From: Tetmemena sp. SeJ-2015
Lineage: Eukaryota; Ciliophora; Spirotrichea; Sporadotrichida; Oxytrichidae
Direction: 5' to 3'
Assembly: GCA_027382625.1 (NCBI GenBank)
Contig: JAJKFJ010021911.1
Coordinates: 1-64,000 of the forward strand
Length of the DNA stretch: 64,000 nucleotides
Below the pieces are notes generated by a model. The model was not told the origin of the DNA. It ran no database searches and saw only the letters and a program-made list of their open reading frames with translations. The number at the start of each line of letters is the position of its first letter. Position 1 is the stretch's first letter. Position numbers and translations under genes: made by a program. This document shows positions 22,264 through 33,798 of this stretch, piece after piece.

Positions 22264-25200
22264 TCATAGCTCCTAGAGCATCTGGTTCACTCCTTTTATG
22301 GCTTGGAACTTATCGCCCAGTTCTCTGAACTCTTATTGAGTGAAGCTCTCTACCTACTGCAGCTGCTTTCTTTGTCCGCTGTTCTTCTCTATCAGATTGG
22401 CGCAGTTCCAAATTATGCCCGTCAAGTCTTTAACCTTCTCCCTCGTCATTAGTTCCAAAGGAGTCGCTCTTGGATGAGGCAGTCTCTGTGAAACTTCAAA
22501 AGGGGACTTCTTGGGATTGAGTTTGTTATTCGGGTTAAGCTTGAAATCGAGAGTTGGCATGCTTGAAGAATTGGCAAGTAGTGGCTTCAACTTTTATGTG
22601 CTATTGAAATTGGATTGAGTCCTGTACATTCACATACAAATGATATGATCTTGATAATGTGTATTTAACTTTTATTATAGATAGCTCCAGTCTTTGGAGA
22701 ACTGAGATTGGTTTAAAACTTGGTGGAGGTGATTGCCATCTAGTCGCTATTCTTGATATCTGGTGCGCTGTCTAGCAAATTTTACATTCTCTGATTACTA
22801 CTCTGCTTGGTTTATCTTTTCTGGTTGAATTAACTCTGCACCATCTGCTTCCTCTAAGGTCTGAATTTGAAAACCATATTGCCTCTGTCACTCTCAGGAC
22901 TTTCAGGGCTTTTGAAACTGCTCTGATTCATGTTCTTTGATTACTGCTGGTAGGTCTTGTTGAAGGGCTATTCTTGCTTCTACACTATCACGTCAAAGTA
23001 ATCCTCATCAGCTTTCGAGCCATTAAGATAAATCAATGAAAGACTTATAAGTTATGCTTATAAGATTACTCACTTTGCTGCTAATCACACTTGAGGTGGT
23101 GTTGTCCCCACCCTTCTAAGCTGAGTAAGCCAACTTAGGCTGAGTGGCAGATTGCCTCAAGTTGCTCTACTGTAATTGAGGTGGCTGGATGCGACTGTTG
23201 TGAAGTGACTAAACCTTGGATAGGTAGTTACTATGAGGGTTACTGTTTCTTGGCATGAACTCATCGATCGACTCGTTCCGAGAATATACAAAAGTCATTT
23301 CAATTTGTTATGAGAAGCAGCTGAGCTCACAGACTCTGAGTCTATCTTTTAAAGCGTGGATGAGGTGATCATCATCTTGCTTTGCCCTAGCTGCTATCTA
23401 CTCTTACCCTAGATCTACAGCTATTGAACGATCAAGCTTGGATTCCCTAATGCAGGATATTTTCCCTGGCTTGTAACTGAAGGTGATTAATGAAGAGTGG
23501 GAGCCTTGAACAGCTAAATCATTCTTGACTACTCATTCAGCACGTCTTTGCTGAAGATTTACTTGAAGGGCTGTAGATAGGGACTCGTCTTCTTAGGACT
23601 GAATGCCAACTGAGGATCGATCATCCCTCCTTGAATTTGATGTTGCTCCTTCTCGATTTCTGAAAGCCTTGACTCAAACAGGTCGAGTCCTTGTGGTCGG
23701 AATATCTTAACTTTGTTCTCTAAGAGGAAGTTCTGCTTGTTTTGGAAGCTGGGTGAGACTGCGTGCTCCTTGTCTATCCCTCTCACTATGCCTGGGTCGC
23801 AAGGGACAAGTTCTAACTTGTTCACAAGGTTCCTGGGGACTTTGGCATGTTTGCCCTTAAGATAGCTAGACTGCTGATTATCGAGGTCTCTCTGCTCCAA
23901 AATCGGCTCAAAGAACTTCTTAGTCAGATCTATCTTCTCAATGACCTAAGCGAACTTTTCTTTCTCAGCTTGTTCCTCTTGAGTCAAAGTGCGCTAAAAG
24001 TTCTGATTCTCCTTGCGCACGATCTCCTCTATGATGTCGTTTATTGTCTTGGACTAGGTCTTTGCCTTGAAAAGCTTCTACTGCACACGCATCCATTCAT
24101 AAGGAGAAGCATTTATAATGCATCCTTACATACTCATTGTTTGACAGCTCCTTCAATAACTTAGGTCTCTTTGTGGTAGACAGAAAGGTGCAACTATAAA
24201 CATTTTAACACCTACTCATTCTCATTATAGTGCGCTGCTTATCCTCTTCAATCTTCTTAACCGCTTACTCAAACTGTCTCTGCTGTTCCTCTAACTCCAA
24301 CTTCTGTCGATCCAACTCCTCCTATTCCCTTTTACGTTGCTGCTGTTTCAGATACTCTCCCCTTTGGAAGACTTGATCCAGCTTGGAGATTCTCTCTTTC
24401 AAAGCGTTCTGCTCGAAATTCTGAAGCACTTTCAGCTTCTTAGCAGACTTGTAGGAGCAAACGGACTTCTTAGAGAACTAGTTGGCCATGGAGTATCCAT
24501 CCAAGTTCTTGGCGTCCTTTACCTCACTCAGCTGCTTCTGTAAGTCTATAAACTTCTGCTGCTGGTGCTAGCTGAGGTACTTTAATTGCTGACTGCTGAT
24601 GTTGAGAGTTGGTTGTGGCAACCCCAAAGAGGAGCCATGACCTAGAGCAGAAGACGAATAAGTCTTTCTGGTAGGGGCCAGCATCTAGCCTTCTTTAGAG
24701 TGAACAATTACAGCTTAGCTCCCTCTCCTCGGTTGCATAATCGGCTGCTTTAAAGTGTTAGAGCGAGCTAACAGTTGATTAATCTCTACTGTAGAAGGTA
24801 CTATCATCTAAGAGGAGCCTGGTTGAGTTACAGAGCGTTAGTCCATCTAGCTCAAGGTTTGATTATTCTCAGCTAGTAAGTCCTGCTCTCTTTGCAGCAT
24901 ATCGAGGTGGCGCTCTGTCGGGCCGAACAACTTCAATACATTCTCTTCTGAGATCAAATACTTGTCTCCATACATCTCTTTCATGAAACTATGAAGAACA
25001 TGAATGACTGACTACTCAAGACACTTATCATGAGCTGATCTAGGTTGGAAGTGGGATGATTCTACATGAAGTCCCTAACTTTAGCCTCTTGCTGGTTGTC
25101 CTACATGCGGCGCAAGAGATGAATGTCATCCACCTCTATGTTAGTAGCGTTGAAGCCATGCCTCAGCAGTTTCTGGAGCGACTTTTGCATGTCTATGGCC

Positions 25201-25376
25201 TGCGAGAGCGACTTGATCTTCTTCTGGTTGTTCTGCGTCTTGAGTGCGATCTACAGGATCTCGTTGTACTTCTCGTGGACAGTGAGGTCCTTGATCTTGA
25301 CGTTGTGGTACTTGTCAAAGTAGGTGGGGTAGAGGATTTCCTTCTGCAGCTGCTCTATTTCTCGCTTGCTTATCAT
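22264..25376 (-). CDS. Coiled-coil protein with disordered C-terminal half, unrecognised
   Basis: Starts MISKREIEQLQKEILYPTYF at 25376 and ends VNQMLQEL with TGA at 22264. The N-terminal 150 residues are helical (IALKTQNNQKKIKSLSQAID; VDDIHLLRRMQDNQQEAK). A Gln/Ser-rich segment follows, then a strong coiled coil around 24.5-24.2 kb (QRKREQEELDRQKLELEEQQ). A Pro/Ser/Lys-rich tail comes next, with LVNKLELVPCDPGIVRG, LFESRLSEIEKEQHQIQGG and the final LPHPRATPLELMTREK. Several frame changes mark IESs that I did not all resolve. It lies in tandem behind CFAP57 and 211 bp from the divergent gene to the right. No family is recognised; a cytoskeletal or ciliary role would be a guess from composition. 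Confidence 0.62.
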
Positions 25377-25587
25377 ACCGTGAATATAGTGGTAAATTTG
25401 GCAATTGCTCGCTTTAATGGTCGCCCTGTTAATCGAATTAAACTTTATATATCTCAAATTAATGGAATAAAGTGAAATATAACACAATCATTCTCTAGGT
25501 GGAGAGACTAAGCTTGGAAACTCGATGGCCACTTTGATTAAAGCTTGATAGAATTTATCATGTTTGCGTTTTACTTCGATTTTAAAA

Positions 25588-28500
25588 ATGGTGTTGACTG
25601 ATAAAGTATTAGAATTTCTTTGGAATAGTTAACTACTCCAAGGAAGACCGACCAGTGAAGGAAGGCAGATAAAAAGTGGCAGAGTGTAGAGCGCAGTGAG
25701 TTCTCAGTAGCCTACTGGCCGACCTCAAAGCTAGCAGCAGAGCAACCGAACTTAAGACTTCTTCTACAACGGCAAGAACGTGAGCGGATAGTAAATCAAG
25801 TTAGTTAGATAAGTTCTAATTATAAAATCCCATTTTAAGCTTTACCAGATCCATTTGGCAGAGATCATCCTGAGTCTTAAGAACTTCGTGCAGCCAGCTG
25901 CTAAGGGAAAGATAATTTAAAAGTGATTCTTTCATAATTTCATTAGAAGAACTTCTCACTCACCTAGTTGAGTGAGAAATGGGACAACGCACTTGAAAAC
26001 TTAGGCGAGCAAGGCTTGAGAGAGACCAAACCAGTGGTTGTGTCTTGCGTGCACTGGCTTTTCTCAGTGCATGCAGACAAGATTGCAGATAACTTGCAAC
26101 TGATTGAGCGAGAAAAATACTTTCTCTACTATTAATTGAGCTCATCCTCTCTGGTCTGGTGAAGAAGATCTACTGCATAGAGCGAAGTGTGGAACTGAGT
26201 CAATAGTCAGATCAAGATGAATTCATCTCACAGGAGCTACTTGAAGCAGTGGAAGTTGCACTGATGTGTCTAAAGTGGATCAGCTATCAACGCCAGATTG
26301 AGAATGTTTTGAATGTGCTCATGTCGGCAGTACCCAATGGATTACCAGGCGCTCTCAGAGGTCTCAAATATCCTCAAATCTTCGTTCAGAGCTTCTCAAC
26401 TGCTCTAAATTTACACATGTATATACATATTCACTGCCTTTGACTACTTCGCAGCCTATCAAGACCAAGATAACTTAAATCCATACCCACTTTCTCTTCT
26501 TATATGTTAAACTTAGATGAAAGAGAGAGGGCTGTCAAGGAGCGAGAGTTTGTGCAAGTGGTGATGTTCTCAGTGAGTTACTTGCGTTCAAAGCTGGACT
26601 TGCTGCTCACTAAGAACCTGCAGCTTTCTGACCTAGAGCTCTTCAGAGAGAACATCCTTTCTCGCTACTTGGAGAACCTGAGTGATGCCTCGTAGAGAGA
26701 CGCCTTGATAAGAGTCATGATAGACTTCAAGTTCGAGCTTGACAGATGTGCTCAAGAGTATGGAATCAATAGCAATACTGCTGCAGGGGCTGATAATTCT
26801 AAAGTTCCTTCTTCTAGGGAGGAGATGCAACTAAGGAAGCTTGAATAGCTGAAACAAAAGAAATCCTCCAATAGGCTGTAGAGTCAAGAGAGAATTGAAG
26901 AGGAAGAGGAGAAGCGAAATTTGAGAGAGGCACCAGTACAGTAGAGATCTCAAATTCAATTTTAAAGCGTTTCTAATCTCTTGGTCAAGTGTTTGTGGAG
27001 ACGATAGACTAAGACTTCCAGAGAGGTCTGCAGATGATAAAGAGCTTTGCAGATAATCCAGGCTCCCTTGACCTGCAAACCAAGGAGATAGTATTCTAGA
27101 AGGTGCTGAGCATAGTAGCCATGCATACCAAGAACCCAGTTCAGAAGCAGCAACAAGCTTTCTCAATGAAGGCCCTTCTCTGGATGAAGGAAGAGTTGTT
27201 CGGAGTTGAAGACTGCTTATTATGATATGAAGATGTTTATGCATAATTATTCTTGCTTCTAGTTCACTCCAACTGTGATGAGTTGCTTTGCTAGGGCTGA
27301 GATTGAAGGGAGAGACAGCTCTGTCGAGCTTTACCTACTCAACAACTGGGTTAAGCAACTGAGACTCAAGGACTTGATTGATAGAGTCTCTGCTGTGGTT
27401 ATGAACCTTCCCTAATCTGCTTAAGACCAGCAACCAGCTTAAATTAAACATCAAGTATATATATAAAAGGTAAGCTTTGTTCAAGGTGCTGTTCGGATGG
27501 CTGATGAACCACAGCCTAAATGGCAACTAGACTGAGCTCACAAATGAATTATCATTCACTTATCAATTTTCTTTTTTGTATGAGAGCAGTGGAGCTTTGA
27601 GGACTTTAGGAAGATCTCTCTCCTGCTGGCTAAGAACTTATTTGACGACCAAGTCACTGAGTTCTTCGAGCTGAGTGTCAACAAGTTTGGAGTTCAGAAG
27701 GTGTAAGACTTCATGGAGATCCAGCTCATGCAACACTTAAATCATACACTCTCTCTCTTCTTCTCTATTATGGATGCACAGTTAGTAGGACTACAACCAG
27801 TTCGTGGGGTGGTTCCAGTTCAAGTTCCAGAGTCAGATAGCAGCTGGCTAAACAAAGCAGCCACAAGTCAAGCTTCAACTCCCAGAGTTAAAATATATAT
27901 TAGGAGGATGTATATTGAACATTTCAGAGGTGGGTGGACTTCGCCCACAGACATAGTAGAAGAGTGGGAATGCTTCTCGATTCGAGGATAATCAATTGAA
28001 GGAGGCTCTCATGACTAACCAATCAGCTCTTAGTTAGATGACTGGGACAGCAGCTGTTGGGATGGACGAGAGCAGTGCCATCCACTCGACCAGGAGCAAA
28101 GCAGCCTAACACTCCAAGCTCTACCAGGAGCTGAGGGAGAAGCGCAAGAGCAGTCACCACAGACGCTAACAAGAGGGAGGCGATAATGATCACGTCAGTC
28201 AAGATATGAGCAATTCAAAACTGCTTCTTATTTTTCCATTCTTTGAGCAGCTTGGACATCCAGAATCAGAACCAGCAGTAGTAGTAGAACGACAGCTTGA
28301 GCAAGTACGACCAGATCATAAATCGCTTGGAGGCCCAGCTGCAGCAAGAGAAGCAGAGCTGGAACACCCACAGTAGTGCTGCTAAGAAGAGAGCCCCTGA
28401 GGGTGGCAACAACGTCTATGGGATGCCATCCTCTGATGAGCGTGCTGAAGAGGACTCACTGGAGAAGGTGTTTAAGAAGCACCAGAGGCAGGGCCAGGAG

Positions 28501-30333
28501 GAGACTGAGGCAGTGAGCAAGATGAGGAAGTACCAGGAGGAAGAGGAGGAGTCCAAGGAGACTCTCAGGCAAGTCCCCAGGAACGACAAACCGCCATCTG
28601 AGCCTACTAACTTCCAGTTCAGCAAGAGCCACACCAGCAACTTTAAAATAATAAAATGGGTTTTAATTTCTTATTTTATTTCTAACTATTACTCCTAGAA
28701 TGACAAGTCTAGCAGGTACCAGATACATCAATATGAATTAAATGTATATATGTATTTTATAAGATTGTAAAGACTGATGAGGAGGACCAAGACGAGGAGC
28801 TGTACGACTCCCTGGCTGAAAACCAGAACCAAAATATCCCAAAGGGACAAGCTGCTGCTGGCTCTCAGCAATACCAAGAGGGGAGAGACAAGCTGCAGGA
28901 GAGCCAGATCAAGGAGGACTTGTGGCGCAGAGAGAGGGAGAAGCTGCAGGAGGAGAAGCAGAGACTGGAGGAGGAGCGCCAGCACCTGCTCAAGGCCAAG
29001 GACAAGGAGAGCAAGCAGTGGCAAAACAGGTTTGAGCAAGTGCGCAGCGAGCATGAGGATGTGGTCTCCAGTCTGCAGGAGGCAAACAAGTGCTACCTCA
29101 CTTAAGTGAGTGAGAACGAGGAGCTGAAAGGACAGCTCAAGGCCATGCAGGAGCAGCACAAGGCTATGATGCGCAAGTTCGAGCAGTTCGAGGACAAGCT
29201 CAATCAGCAGCAGGAGCAGCAGATCTTGGACAAGTTCAACAAGCAGAGGGAGCAGGAAGCCACTGTGGTCAGACAGGAACAACTCGCCCTTGTTGAGAAA
29301 GTGTTCAAAGACTACCAGATTTAAGCACAACGAGGGGAGGAAGAAGTGGGCACCAAGAAAATCCAAGAGCTGTTGCTCAACTTCTCAGACAGGGAGGAGA
29401 CGCAAAGGATCGGAGTGTCTCTCTACGTGCACTACCAAAGTCTAAAGAGTAAAGATGCTAAGTTCAAGTTGCTCAAAGGACTCTCTCTCGCTCTTGAGTC
29501 AGAAGATTATCAGCATAATGTAATGGCTCTTCTTAATTATGAAGATGTGCTGTTCGCTCTGCCTCTTGAAACTTACAAGACTGTGCTCGACTTCAACTTG
29601 AAGGTGTTCTCTAACGAGAAAGCCCTCATTGAGCAAACCTCAATCCGCTAGTCAAACTAATCGATGAGCAGGCAAGCCAATGAGCAGAATGAGATCACTA
29701 TGGAGGCACAGAAATTGGTCTCAAAGTTGCTCAACTCCAAGGAGTTTACCACCTCACTAGTCACTCTCTTCAATGTACTGAGGTTTGCCATGCCTGACGA
29801 TCTAGCTACAGACCTCACTGAATAACAGAAGCACTACTCAACAACATATACATATACTTCTTTAGATTGCTATTACTTGCGAGTGATTATGCGCTGCATC
29901 TCCAGGATCACAAAGGCCTTGCACTCTGAAAACCCAGACCTGATTCGTGCATTCGATGTGCTCATAGAGATGCAAAAGCTCTTCCTAAAGAACCCTCCTG
30001 AGAGTCTACGGGAGGATCTACCATGCCTCTAAGAATTTGACTACGTCTACCGCTGCCTGAAGGAGGTGAGCGATAAGCTGATGGAGCTGCAGCCTCACAA
30101 GGTAGTCACCTTTTTGGAATTTGTGAGCAGCCAAGCTCCTAATGCCTTTATCAAGTACATGAACTATAATGATTAGAGATTAATACTTATTGATGAACTC
30201 TGTGATGGCGCCGATGATGAAGAAGCAGGAGGAGAGAAATAGGAGTAGCCAGTATTAAGATACCTATGATGGCGAGGGAGAAGGAGAGTTCGAGGATGAG
30301 GAACTCAGGTACCACAACTCAAGCCACTATTGA
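25588..30333 (+). CDS. Large protein with helical (ARM/HEAT-like) regions around a central coiled coil
   Basis: Starts MVLTDKVLEFLW at 25588, with an Arg/Gln-rich N-terminal segment. Helical, Leu-rich repeats follow (WDNALENLGEQGLRE; VVVSCVHWLFSVHADKIADN; LEAVEVALMCLKWISYQRQI; MFSVSYLRSKLDLLLTKNLQ), resembling armadillo/HEAT folds. Next come Gln-rich linkers at 28.1-28.4 kb, including CAG-CAG-TAG-TAG-TAG at 28273-28287. Then a long charged coiled coil (REKLQEEKQRLEEERQHLLK) at 28.8-29.3 kb and a second helical domain (29.35-30.15 kb, FNLKVFSNEKALIEQTS; LHSENPDLIRAFDVLIEMQK). It ends FEDEELRYHNSSHY with TGA at 30331. Frame changes at about 26.0, 26.4, 27.0, 27.3, 27.5, 27.75, 28.25 and 29.85 kb suggest many IESs. 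No named family is recognised. Confidence 0.68.
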
Positions 30334-30551
30334 TAGCTTTATGAAAAGTCTTATATAAGAATAAGTTAGAATTGTAGTGTTATATATATATATATTTGTA
30401 ATGTAGTATTTGTTGCTATAAGTTTTAAGTTTCATGACAGTATGGATCGTTAATGCTTTTTCTAATAATCATAATCATCTTAATTTAAAATAGTAATCAT
30501 TTCTATACCACCTAGTGCAAACTCACCCAAACTTAAAACCATCAAGACAAA
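30334..30551. other. Short intergenic region with AT dinucleotide run
   Basis: Contains a (TA)n run near 30381-30398. No coding potential is seen. Confidence 0.6.
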
Positions 30552-33500
30552 ATGGAAACACTTTCATCCTACTAGAAGAATCTCAATTCCTACCACAGCA
30601 CCGCAACTCCCAAAGAGAATGTGAATGATGGGTAGAGCTCTTTCACTCCCAAGCCAGAGGTCTAAAGAAAGGTCACCCGCACTCGCAAGGAGAGTGAAGA
30701 CCATTGTTGCGCCATCTGTGTTGAGAAAGTAGACTACTACGCAATCGGTGAGTGCGGCCACAACATCGTCTGCTGGAGATGCATCATGAAACAGAGACTC
30801 AAGGTCGAGAAGAAGGAATGCCCCATCTGTAAACAGGTGAATGAGAAACTTCTGATCACAACTGACCAGAATATGACACTAACCAATTGCAAAGACCCTA
30901 TCTATGACAAAGAGACCGATGTGTACTATGAGAGCCCAGTGGCTAAGGGAGACACTTCTTTGCAGATGGGACTTTACTGCAAGATATGCTCTACCTATGA
31001 TAACAGAAGGCGCTTTCCGCATCTCAGGACTCTCACAGAGCACTATGAAAACGTTCACAGGCGGTCGCTCTGCTCACTCTGCATAGAGCACAAGCCAGTT
31101 TCAAATTACCTCACCACATACTTTGACTTTACTTATTCCCAGTTCTGATGTATGAGCAGGAGTTATTCGACACTCGAGAGTTGAATCGGCATCGAGCAAC
31201 TGCGCACCCTCGCTGCCACTTCTGCACCTTCGACCACTTCTACGACATGGACTCTCTGAATCGGCACTACTTGAAGGAGCACTACTTCTGTGAGATTTGC
31301 AAGAAGCAAGGCAAAAAGAGGAACAAGGAACGCAAGCCCAATCAGACCAATTTGCCAGAGTACGAAGTGTATTGAGACTTCCTCGAGATCAGAGAACACC
31401 ACTAGAAGAAGCACTTCACTTGCGATGAGCCGACGGAGATGTGCCAGACTATGGTCTTTGAAGATGGCCCCTCACTGGCTGGCCACTATCTCGCTGTTCA
31501 CGGTCAACAGAGGCAAGTGAAAGTGTAAATAAGTTAATCTATAATTGAATGAGCTTATGAGAAATATAGTGTAGTTTGGTTTCTCGAGTGATGAGGAGGA
31601 ATTTGACAATTACAGAGAGGAGGAGAAGAAAAATGAAGTCACTTTCATTAAAAATCATCTTTTACTATCTTATCTTCAGCATTATTAAGTGCTGACGAAA
31701 GAGAACTACAGGGATCAGTTCCCCACTCTAGTCTTGGGAAATAAGGCAGCCGCTGCAAGTGGTGGACGTATTGGACCAGGTGTCAGTTCACTGGGTTAAA
31801 ATAACGAGCACCAGTATCCCTCTTTGATGCAGCAGATATCCTCAGGTCCAAAGCCTAAACCCTAAAAGGATAAGAACAGAAAGCCGCAGACCTAGTTCAA
31901 AGCCCCAGACGCGCAAAGTTTAATCTAGAAGAGTTAGCGTGAGCGTATCGTCAAACAGAATTATGGGCAATAATACTATGATTTCTGATGATTGAACTTT
32001 GCATTTTCTTATGGGAAGATGATGAGGCAGATCGAGAATGAGGACTTAAGTTTAGCTTTTGATGAACAAAGGGATGTGGTTGCTTTCTCAGAGATCCAGA
32101 CTATTCACTCTTCAACCGGCCAAGCCAAAACCGTGAAGACACTCCCTCAAAAGTTGTCAATTAAAGATATCAAACTTGAACTAGAGTAAGAAAAACAATC
32201 GAACCTAAGAAGAGCATCCTTACCACTCGTCTATGAATTCCTACCGATGTGGGATAAGACTAGAGAACCTATTGATGTTGACAACATTTCCTCAGATAGC
32301 TCAGTATTAAATAACGATGTTTCGTCTCTTGAGACCCGTTATAAGAATTTCAAAAACCTCAAAGAAATGGACATATGGATCAATGGGTGTATTAAATAAG
32401 TCGTCAAAAGTACAGTTACGTAGGACTTAATATCCAATTATATCGGATATAAACAACCTATGAACCCATAGTGGAATAGCACCGAGAAGGAGAACCACAA
32501 CTCAAGGAAAATGAAGTACTATGAGTGGTTTATCAAATCCAAAAAGGCCTTTGGAGAAAATTGGAAAGAGGCCAAGGCGGTGATTAAGAGGTTTGAAGAA
32601 GAAATCAAGACAACCTGGAAATGGCGGAGTGTGTTGAGTGCGCCGATAGACAGCTCTGTGATAAAAAAGAAAACAGAGTGAAGGAAGAGACAGACAGAGA
32701 GATCAGACAGATGACAGTATGTTTGATTAACCGATACTGTTTCATTAACACGGAGGACCTTTGTCCTCTTAAGTTTAACATATAACACGCAAGACGTCCG
32801 CTCGTCTAAAATGCGTTGTTTATTATTATTATTATTATTACTCCCTCAAAGCAACTAGCCCGCTCAACCTAAGAAGCGAAACAGGAACAACTAGAACAAG
32901 TTTGAGAATGACTTCGACCTGATGGAGATCGCAGCAGCCACTGAGAGGAGCAAGAAAGATGAAAGGGACAGAGAGGCAGCTAGCTAGAACCAAGCCAGTG
33001 CTGCAGTTGCTGGGGGCAAGAAAAAAAAGAAGGTAGTGGTGGTTGTCAATGAGAGACCTAGGTCGCCCACTCCACCGCCTAGAGTGAAACCTGCACCAAT
33101 CATGGAGGAAAGGAAGAGAGAGCTTCTAGCGCAGCCTTAAGAAGAGTAACTATATAAGGTATATTTGAGAGTGTGAGTAATTAAAAGAAGACTTGGAATC
33201 ATCTTTGATTACATCAGGCAAGGGCCAAAGCAAGAAGAGCAAAAAGAGAGGAGGTGGCTTTGAAGAGTTTGAGGATGACCCTCACGACTGGAATCAGTCC
33301 ATGCCTGAGAGATATACTCGAAAAATCTGTCTTTCTTTGTATTATAGTGGAGAGAGGGACCTATATTCAGCAAAATGGAAGCAACCAGTAGCATTTGAGC
33401 GTCATAGGCAAGGAGAAGAAGTTCACTCAGGATTTCCCTACTCTGGCACTTGGGGAAAAGGAGGAGGTGAAGACTGCTTCAAGCAAGCTACAAGCCAATT

Positions 33501-33757
33501 CACAAGCAGCTAAGAAAGGTGGCTAAAAGTAAAACTAAGGGAAGACAACAGCTGCTGCCTCAGATGGATGGGGAGCGCTCTCAAATTTTAAAGTGAACAT
33601 TTAATTTTCTTTAATTTCAAATGCATAGATCAAGCAGCAAGCTGCCCCAGCTTAATAGCAGACTATAAATAAGAAGAAGGGAAAGAAGCAGAAGGGGCAG
33701 GAGGTTGCAGACTGGGCCTCACTTGATAAGAAAATTGACTACTAATAAATTTTCTGA
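30552..33757 (+). CDS. ZNF598: RING/C2H2 zinc-finger E3 ubiquitin ligase, ZNF598/Hel2 family
   Basis: Family members sense collided ribosomes and ubiquitylate 40S proteins. The RING finger is visible: CCAICVEKVDYYAIGECGHN, IVCWRCIMKQRL and CPICK. Next come the C2H2-like fingers typical of the family (CKICSTYDNRRRFPHLRTL, CSLCIEH, HPRCHFCTFDHFYDMDSLNR, HYFCEICKK, HFTCDEPTEMCQTMVFED, LAGHYLAVHG). The C-terminal half is Lys-rich and low-complexity, as in Hel2 (KKRNRNNQNKFENDFD; SPTPPPRVKPAP) and ends VADWASLDKKIDYQQIF with TGA at 33755. IESs or introns interrupt it near 31.1, 31.55, 31.65, 32.7-32.85 and 33.15 kb. The middle frame 31.99-32.68 kb (FENWKEAKAVIKRFEEE-like) ends in a TGA and may contain an unresolved junction. 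Confidence 0.87.
32819..32840 (+). repeat. TTA trinucleotide run
   Basis: About seven TTA units just before the C-terminal Lys-rich coding segment of the ZNF598-like gene, inside what looks like an IES or intron. Confidence 0.8.
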
Positions 33758-33798
33758 ACTCACAGAATAATAATTCAGATAGCATATCTCAAATATCA

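Noticed and set aside
28728..29366. Long Leu-rich open frame on the minus strand (212 codons)
   Set aside because: It is the antisense shadow of the Glu/Gln/Lys-rich coiled coil on the plus strand; CTC/CTT/CTG codons arise from GAG/AAG/CAG. Similar Leu-rich shadows occur at 19741-20040, 25056-25475, 17163-17510 and 43358-44017.
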